Origin: Cyclaneusma minus
Taxonomy: Eukaryota > Ascomycota > Leotiomycetes > Marthamycetales > Marthamycetaceae
Reading direction: 5' to 3'
Assembly: GCA_037179335.1 (NCBI GenBank)
Contig: JAKZHN010000007.1
Span: forward strand, 682,001 to 746,000
DNA length: 64,000 nt
Of this stretch, positions 58,364 to 64,000 are shown in pieces. The notes beneath the pieces are model-generated. The model was not told the origin of the DNA. It saw only the letters and a program-made list of their open reading frames with translations, and searched no databases. Position 1 is the first letter of the stretch. The number at the start of each line of letters is the position of its first letter. A program made the position numbers and the translations under genes.

Positions 58364-61306
58364 TCAAGACTTCAACTCCTCCAACCCTTCCTCCAACCTT
58401 CCCCACTCCTCCGTCTCCTCCCACACCCCCCTCGCCTTCCCCATCACACTCCTCAACACACTCCTCGCCTTCCCCTTCCACCCCCTCACCACCTCCCCAC
58501 TTCCATCAACTTTCTCCTTCTCCCCATAATTCTCATACGCACTCACCAACCCCTCCGTCGCCATCACCACCACGCTCCACTCCCCCTCCTCCTCCAACCA
58601 CCTCTCCCCCTTCATCGCCAACCGCCACGCCTTCTCCGCACTCGCCAGCGCCCCCTCATAATCCCCTCTGTACAGCTTCACCTTCTCCACCAACCCCCAC
58701 AACTCCACCCTTTCCGTAATCAGCGGCACGATTTCATTCTCCACCATTTCAATCAAAGCTCTTGCCAGAGTCCCTCTCGCGGGCAAATACACCTCTCCTT
58801 TCTGTGCGGCGTTTTCCGGCTTGTCGCGCGACGTAACTTCGTTGATAAGCGCCCCCAAAATCTGCGCATCAACAGCCTGTTCCCCAATCGTCGGCGCTCT
58901 GAGTCGAATAATCGCTCTCATAGCCAGCAGAATCTCCGTAAAAGCCGGCGGACTCATGCGTCCAGCGATCGTGATGACATTATCCCAGATCTGCCAGTTC
59001 GTATGCGCAATAGTCGCACCCTTCTTGAACGCCTGCAGCGCCTGTCTCAGCACATCATTCGGACTCTGCTTCACCTCTCCACCCGCCTCCCCCACAATCT
59101 CCATCTCCTTCGCAGCCTCAGCAGCAGCTTCCGGTGCCAATTTTTTCAGCTCCATCATCTCCGCATACTTGCTCGCCAGCGCACTTCCCAGATTGCTGTA
59201 TGTGCGTGCATCCGTATCGTCAATCATGATACTCTGCTGAAACGCAATAATCGCACCGTCCCAATTTCCCACCCTGAGATCAATATCACCCAGTCGTGCC
59301 CAGGTCTCATCATTCTGCCGATTCACAACCGTCGCTTTGATGTAGTGTTCCCTCGCCCTCCCCAAATCCCCTTTCTTCGTCCAATACTCCCCCAGCGTCC
59401 TCTGCGCCCTCGCAAACCTTTTCCCCGAAACCTCCCAAGCGCGTTCCCAGCACTCCGGATCTTGATCCAGATCACCGAGTATACACCACAGCCGCGGTGC
59501 ATGCGGAGGCGCCGGTTCTCTCACTTCACCGTCCCATTTCTCTTTCACGACTTCGTCAGCATCAACACCGTACCTATCCATTTCCGGACCGGAAGAGGAG
59601 TAGAAAAGTTGCCGACGAACGATCTGGCGGGCTTTGTCTTCTTGCCCGACGGACGCGTAGCAGAGCGATACTTCGGCCCAGAGTTCGAGGCGTTTGAAGA
59701 TTTCGAGCGCGGATATGAAGGAGCCGGCGCTGGACCAGGCGTACGCCAATTCGGTTTCGACTTCCCAGCGGGTGGGGGAGCGGAGCTGGTAGATGTACTT
59801 CAATCTTTCTGTAATTGGAGCTGTGTCTTCAGCTTTTGCTTTGGGAAAGAAAGTCGTGATTTTGATTTCGGGAACATCGTTGTTGGATGATGATGTGCTG
59901 GCATCTTTGGAATCGGAGCTTTGGCTGCTTTCTGAAGTTTCGGCAATAATTTGGTCAACAATGGCTTGCAGTTGCAGAACACTGCGCTCTTGGGTTCGCG
60001 AGCGGTGCGCTTCGATGCGGGAGCGGACGAGGAGGGCTTGGGTGTAGATTTGCCAGTTGGTGGGCTTGTCGGCGAGGACGCGGACGGCGTAGGGGAGGAT
60101 TTCTTCAGAGTTGAGCTTGTCCTGAGGAGAAAACTCATCAAGGATGGTAGCTTCGGTCAGGAGAGTGATTTGATCCAGGGGGTCCAGTTGCGGTTGGTTG
60201 TCTGGGGTGAGTTCCGCTAGCTCAGGGGGTAGGTCTGATTCCACGGGTCCGTCGGATATCTTTGCCTTTGAGAACTGGATAGACTCGAGCAGCGTGTCAT
60301 CGTTGAGCTCCAAAGCCGTGGGACCAGTAGTTTCCTTTACAGCATCCACAACCGTAGCTCCAGAATCTCCATTCTCCCCAGACTTGGCCTTCGCACCACT
60401 CTTCGCCAACACAACCAACTGACTAATATCCCTCTCCTGCCACCTCGTCCTCTTCCCCAACGCCCCACTCAACACATAACTAAACCCCGCCACCTCCCCC
60501 GCGCTCCCCACATTCTCCCTCGCCTTCCAATCCTTCCCCGCCGCAATATGTACCTGCGCCTTCTCCAGCAAGAACTGCACTTTCGCCTCCGTATCAAACC
60601 CTGCTTGCCTCCCTCCATCTTTCCCACCAACCTCCCCAAGCACCATCCTCTCCAACTCCCTCAAATCCCCCTCCATCAGTCCCTGCATCTTCGTCGCCGC
60701 ATCATTAACCCCCATCTTGCTCCCCGACAGCAGGCGCTGATGCAAGAAGTTGACTCGTATGCGCATCCATTTCGAATCCCATTCTCGCCCTCCACTAGTA
60801 TTGATGGGAAAATATCCAGTGAAAATCTTCCTGGCGAGGCAGAAGAGTTCAACATGCGGGATCAGCTGATACACGCTCACACCGTCGACTTCCAGGCTCG
60901 CCAGGCACTTCTTTCGGATATTTCTCCAGTCAAGAACTTCTGCTTCGCCGGCACTCTCTTTCTCAGAATCGATATCCAGCATGGAAGAAACAGGAAGAGG
61001 AGGTCCCGTGACGTTGGCTTGGAGGAAGGCATTCAGTGCTGCTAGGCCGATGAGAAATATCCTTAGCACCTCATTCGCATCGCTGGAATCCTGCCTGAAT
61101 TTCTCCTCGGATTTCTGCTTCTCGAGCTCTCCGATGTACAATCGTGTGACATTTTTCGCAGCGGGGTGCTCGAGCACTGCGCGGTAGTCGCCTGCCAAGA
61201 ACGCTTCAGCGACATCCTTCAGCTCCTCGATATCTCTGAGCTCCTCCAGGTTCACCAGGAGCCCGTCGAGGTTTGTATTTCCCAGAAGCTCGTGTGAGGT
61301 TGCCAT
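58364..61306 (-). CDS. EMW1: TPR protein of the TTC27/Emw1 family (980 aa)
   Basis: A single-exon gene. I chose the ATG at 61306 (MATSHELLGN); the frame stays open upstream to 61450 with a Lys/His-rich extension that looks like leader sequence. The N-terminal half is helical. At residues about 600-720 are tetratricopeptide repeats: a segment with FKRLELWAEVSLCY, then LGEYWTKKGDLGRAREHY, then ETWARLGDIDLRVGNWDGA and YSNLGSA. The C-terminus has further helices and ends LEEGLEELKS. Members of this family are about 800-950 aa, so the length fits. Yeast Emw1 is essential and linked to cell-wall integrity; TTC27 has been tied to complex assembly (family knowledge). The specific role in this fungus is inferred. 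No breaks. Confidence 0.9.
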   Translation of the reverse strand: MATSHELLGNTNLDGLLVNLEELRDIEELKDVAEAFLAGDYRAVLEHPAAKNVTRLYIGELEKQKSEEKFRQDSSDANEVLRIFLIGLAALNAFLQANVTGPPLPVSSMLDIDSEKESAGEAEVLDWRNIRKKCLASLEVDGVSVYQLIPHVELFCLARKIFTGYFPINTSGGREWDSKWMRIRVNFLHQRLLSGSKMGVNDAATKMQGLMEGDLRELERMVLGEVGGKDGGRQAGFDTEAKVQFLLEKAQVHIAAGKDWKARENVGSAGEVAGFSYVLSGALGKRTRWQERDISQLVVLAKSGAKAKSGENGDSGATVVDAVKETTGPTALELNDDTLLESIQFSKAKISDGPVESDLPPELAELTPDNQPQLDPLDQITLLTEATILDEFSPQDKLNSEEILPYAVRVLADKPTNWQIYTQALLVRSRIEAHRSRTQERSVLQLQAIVDQIIAETSESSQSSDSKDASTSSSNNDVPEIKITTFFPKAKAEDTAPITERLKYIYQLRSPTRWEVETELAYAWSSAGSFISALEIFKRLELWAEVSLCYASVGQEDKARQIVRRQLFYSSSGPEMDRYGVDADEVVKEKWDGEVREPAPPHAPRLWCILGDLDQDPECWERAWEVSGKRFARAQRTLGEYWTKKGDLGRAREHYIKATVVNRQNDETWARLGDIDLRVGNWDGAIIAFQQSIMIDDTDARTYSNLGSALASKYAEMMELKKLAPEAAAEAAKEMEIVGEAGGEVKQSPNDVLRQALQAFKKGATIAHTNWQIWDNVITIAGRMSPPAFTEILLAMRAIIRLRAPTIGEQAVDAQILGALINEVTSRDKPENAAQKGEVYLPARGTLARALIEMVENEIVPLITERVELWGLVEKVKLYRGDYEGALASAEKAWRLAMKGERWLEEEGEWSVVVMATEGLVSAYENYGEKEKVDGSGEVVRGWKGKARSVLRSVMGKARGVWEETEEWGRLEEGLEELKS

Positions 61307-61846
61307 CGTTTCGTCTGTCGTCTTTTTTGGCTTGACGGCGATGCGTGAAGGTTGTGTAACGTGGAGGTTGAAGATTTCGTGGTGGTGAAAACTTTTGTGC
61401 CCCGTGCGCGGGGTCTGATTTGTAACCGGATTTTTCGCCATGTTCTTCACGGCGCACTAGGTGTTGGAAATTATCCAAGACTGTGTCTGGCTTACTTTTG
61501 ATGTTGTGCTGCTTGTGGTGAGATTTTGACTCAAAGTCTAATATTATGGAAGATTCGAGGTGTCGCGGTTGGCGGTTCGCACTGCGATGAACCGAAGACA
61601 ACCAGGACGCCAAGCATCACGATCACGGAGGGGGCGAAGTATCAAGATCATGTACAAAACACCAGTCGGAGGTGCAATGATTGCCAATTATAATATACAC
61701 ACTCTATGCTATCGTCCTAGTCTCTCCGTAGAAGTTATCCACAAAACCAACCCAAGCAGCAAGTCCAAAATGATTGCCCACGTAAACCAGCCATCCGCCC
61801 CTAAAAGAACGCCTCAAATTATCCTGTGCCAAAGCAATCAGTACAA
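61307..61846. other. Intergenic region between TTC27 and the glycine-zipper gene
   Basis: 540 bp holding the promoter and leader of the TTC27 gene and the 3' flank of the glycine-zipper gene. No gene or repeat seen. Confidence 0.5.
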
Positions 61847-62506
61847 TCAGTAATCACTCTCCCTGCCCCGGCTCCTCGACCTACTCGAATGCCTACTATG
61901 ATGTCCATGATGTCCATGATGTCCATGATGATGATGATGTCCCCCTTCCTGCGGATACAACTGCTGCTGTGAGCCTCCATATCCCCCAACGTAACCACCT
62001 GAGGGCGCACCATAAGCCAACCCATCATCATACTTCTTCTCCTCCTTCTTCTTCTTATGCCTCTTCTCCAACATATTCGCACCAATCGCCCCCGCAATCG
62101 CCGCACCCATGGTACCCAACATTCCACCTCCCGCTTCGTGGCCTGCAAAGGCGCCGGCACCACCGCCCAGGAGCGATGCGCCGAGGCCTTTCTCGCCTGT
62201 GGGTTGGCCGTTGGCGTCGTATTGTTGCTGGCCTTGCTGGGGGTAGGAGGAAGACTGGTATTGGGGCGGGTATTGGGGTTGTTGTTGGTTGTAGGAGGGT
62301 TGGTGGGATGGTGGTCCTCCGCCGTAGTTTGGGGGTGGGGCGTATTGGGATTGAGGTGCGCCGCCGTAGTTGGGGGGCTGGGGGTATTGGGAGTTGTGGG
62401 GTGGGTATTGGGGTTGCTGGCCGTATTGCTGTTGTTGCTGGTGCTGAGGAGGGTAGTGGCCCTGCTGTGGAGGGCCGCCGGAGCCGTAGTAGTCGCGGTT
62501 CGCCAT
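61847..62506 (-). CDS. Glycine-zipper, Gln/Pro/Tyr-rich, His-rich small protein (219 aa)
   Basis: The start is ATG 62506 (MANRDYYGSG); upstream codons are in a leader-like context. Residues 1-104 are rich in Gln, Pro, Tyr and Gly (QQQQ, NYGG). Residues 105-145 form a glycine zipper: GEKGLGASLLGGGAGAFAG, then GGGMLGTMGAAIAGAIGAN, two hydrophobic G-x3-G stretches like the glycine-zipper 2TM family. KRHKKKKEEKK follows. The tail is HHHHHGHHGHHGHH with an SRSRSRGR end. Such proteins are widespread in filamentous ascomycetes and have no firm function. The His run could bind metal and the zipper could insert in or associate with membranes; both are inference. Confidence 0.85.
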   Translation of the reverse strand: MANRDYYGSGGPPQQGHYPPQHQQQQQYGQQPQYPPHNSQYPQPPNYGGAPQSQYAPPPNYGGGPPSHQPSYNQQQPQYPPQYQSSSYPQQGQQQYDANGQPTGEKGLGASLLGGGAGAFAGHEAGGGMLGTMGAAIAGAIGANMLEKRHKKKKEEKKYDDGLAYGAPSGGYVGGYGGSQQQLYPQEGGHHHHHGHHGHHGHHSRHSSRSRSRGRESDY

Positions 62507-63792
62507 CGTGCGGTTTGTGCTGGTGGTGGTTGACTCGATATGCGATGGGGATTCTCGATATGTTTTGCAGATGATCTCTTCAACTTGAAACGGTAGAGTA
62601 GTAGAGTAGCTGTAGGCGAAGGAAGAAGACTCGAGAGAAGAGATCAGCCTACCTTTATAAGACCTACCTGCCACGAGACTACCGTCAGGCCCGCCGTCAC
62701 CGAGACATCATCATCTAACCAAGCATCTGCCAACCTAGCACTGGAGGGGCAGTGAAACTTCCCAGTACGCACATAACAGCGTACTAGCAGCCTGCCAGCC
62801 GTCACTCGCGTGGTCCATGGCATCTCCAATTGGCTGTGCAGCGCGATGACAGAATCCGAGTCGATCCGGCTCGACTCCGCTTTCGTAGCGTCATGAACGG
62901 ACTCGCAGGTGACTCTGCTTGCTTCCAGCCAATCTCGCCCAGCCTCCGCCTATCGGTTTGCCGTTGGAGCCGTGCCATCACTGCCCTGCCAACATCCCAG
63001 CCGCTTCCAGAAGGCTGAATCATTGTTCCATGGCCAATAGCAGATGCAGATGGCGCAAAGATCTCGTGTCGGGGGGAGAGAATTGTGGGGAGAGGATGGC
63101 GAAGTGCTGCAGAGCTGAGGCTGAGCTTGCGTCACGGTCAACACTTTCGGGAGTACCGAATTATCTCGTAGGGCTGTGCTGGGCCTATGGGATGGCGAAT
63201 GATATATCTTAACGCGGGAGATATGCCGATCGGAACTGTGGCGTGGGCACGGGATGATTTCATGGCCGGGAGTTGTTGGTTGTGGTGCAGCGGTTGGCGA
63301 TTGCGACGGGAGGCAGAGATTGACCTTCTCGGCGTCTCGGAGTGCGAAACCCAGAAGCCCGAAATATCCAAGTGGAGGTCACGTGATAAGACATCGTGAA
63401 TTTATGTCAAGACTTGCGTTTGTGGATCGTTCGAGTTTGTGTCAAGTCTAGTAATTGAGTTTCTACGGACCACTATTTTTCCTCTTGTGCCTGGAATGGC
63501 GCGTAGTAAAGGACGGTCCAAAGCTTCCTTCCCGTTTAAGTCCAAGCTTAAGCTACAGCTGTACCAGGCTAGCCAGGTACCAAATCAAGTAGAACCGCAG
63601 AACCCATGTTACAGGCAGTCTACGGTTCCTTGACTATGGCTTCAAGTCCAAAGTCTTCATGATCGACATCATGACCTTTCGCCTGCCCTTCACCAAGTCT
63701 CGCGCCGATTTTCCAAGTGCTCACCACCAAACCACCCATCCTTCGTAAAATCGTCAAGTTTTCATTTCTCATAATACCAACCACCTCAAGTG
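62507..63792. other. No gene supported
   Basis: 1.3 kb with short frames only, none with family resemblance. It should include the promoter of the glycine-zipper gene and the 3' flank of the gene at the right edge. TAAGCTTAAGCT-like words and a GTCACGTGA site at 63378 are the only notable short motifs. Confidence 0.45.
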
Positions 63793-64000
63793 TCATTCTA
63801 CCTGTACCACTCGCCTCCCTATTTCCACCTGATCCAGCCTAGCCCCATTCGCCCTCTTCACCTCCTTCACCCTCCTCGTCGCAAGTCCCACACCTAGCAG
63901 CACACTCAACGCCAGCACCTCCGGCAACACATTCAACAACACATTAATAGTGACATCTCCCGTCACAGGATTCAATTTTGCATCGTTGGTAAACGCGCCC
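63793..64000 (-). CDS. 3' end of an unidentified membrane-protein gene (partial)
   Basis: The minus strand is open from the window edge to a stop at 63793. It reads GAFTNDAKLNPVTGDVTIN, then a hydrophobic stretch with VLALSVLLGVGLAT that can span a membrane, then a short basic tail (RRVKEVKRAN) ending VVQVE. A C-terminal single transmembrane segment with a basic flank suggests a tail facing the cytosol. Family not recognised; the start lies outside the window. An intron before 63975 cannot be excluded. Confidence 0.55.
   Translation of the reverse strand, partial: GAFTNDAKLNPVTGDVTINVLLNVLPEVLALSVLLGVGLATRRVKEVKRANGARLDQVEIGRRVVQVE

Noticed and set aside
58319..59890. Long plus-strand frame of 523 codons
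   Set aside because: It lies antisense within the TTC27 gene, is Pro/Arg/Leu-rich low complexity, and is explained as a shadow of that gene's codon bias.
62057..62574. Plus-strand frames opposite the glycine-zipper gene
   Set aside because: Their Gly/Val/Arg runs are the complement of the Gln/Pro/Tyr codons on the other strand.

Overview
The window looks like a filamentous ascomycete (Pezizomycotina) chromosome. The genes have short introns (51-207 nt) with GT..AG borders, two conserved eukaryotic genes sit near the ends (a GYF-domain protein and a TTC27/Emw1 TPR protein), and the middle is a 31.8 kb AT-rich island of transposons carrying the C-to-T and G-to-A decay typical of repeat-induced point mutation (RIP). 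I cannot name the species; a Leotiomycete-like fungus is a guess.

Layout. 1-11.3 kb, normal GC: a four-exon GYF-domain gene (minus), a two-exon gene for a tryptophan-repeat protein (plus), and a broken reading frame. 11.27-12.5 kb: a 727-bp hAT-type non-autonomous element with a perfect 8-bp target duplication, then a 202-bp solo LTR with a 5-bp duplication. 12.5-43.06 kb, AT-rich: Gypsy copy 1 (12508-20208), an unassigned stretch (20214-27007), Gypsy copy 2 (27008-40624) split by a complete nested Copia-type element (33241-39026), and a truncated inverted Gypsy copy 3 (40891-about 43062). Element borders are set by LTR ends and target duplications, and Gypsy copy 1 keeps the empty site for the nested Copia insertion.

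43.6-54.5 kb, normal GC: a tandem, same-strand cluster of four related genes of a family I do not recognise. The proteins have a disordered TR-rich N-terminus, long coiled coils, a phase-1 intron near the end of the coiled coil, an RSRSP..RSPL motif, and (in the two intact members) a C-terminal Cys/His array of zinc knuckles. Genes A (649 aa) and B (701 aa) look intact. Gene C has two frame breaks and no zinc knuckles. Gene D has one in-frame TGA and a replaced C-terminus. A fifth remnant (E, near 55.8 kb) shares a 40-bp block with D. Palindromes of the type CGCTAA..TTAGCG lie about 290-440 bp upstream of A, B and C. This cluster is the best candidate here for an undescribed system; its function is unknown, and a Gag-like origin is only an inference.

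55-64 kb: pseudogene remnants and low-complexity DNA, then the TTC27/Emw1 gene, a glycine-zipper/His-rich small protein gene, and the 3' end of a membrane-protein gene cut by the window edge.
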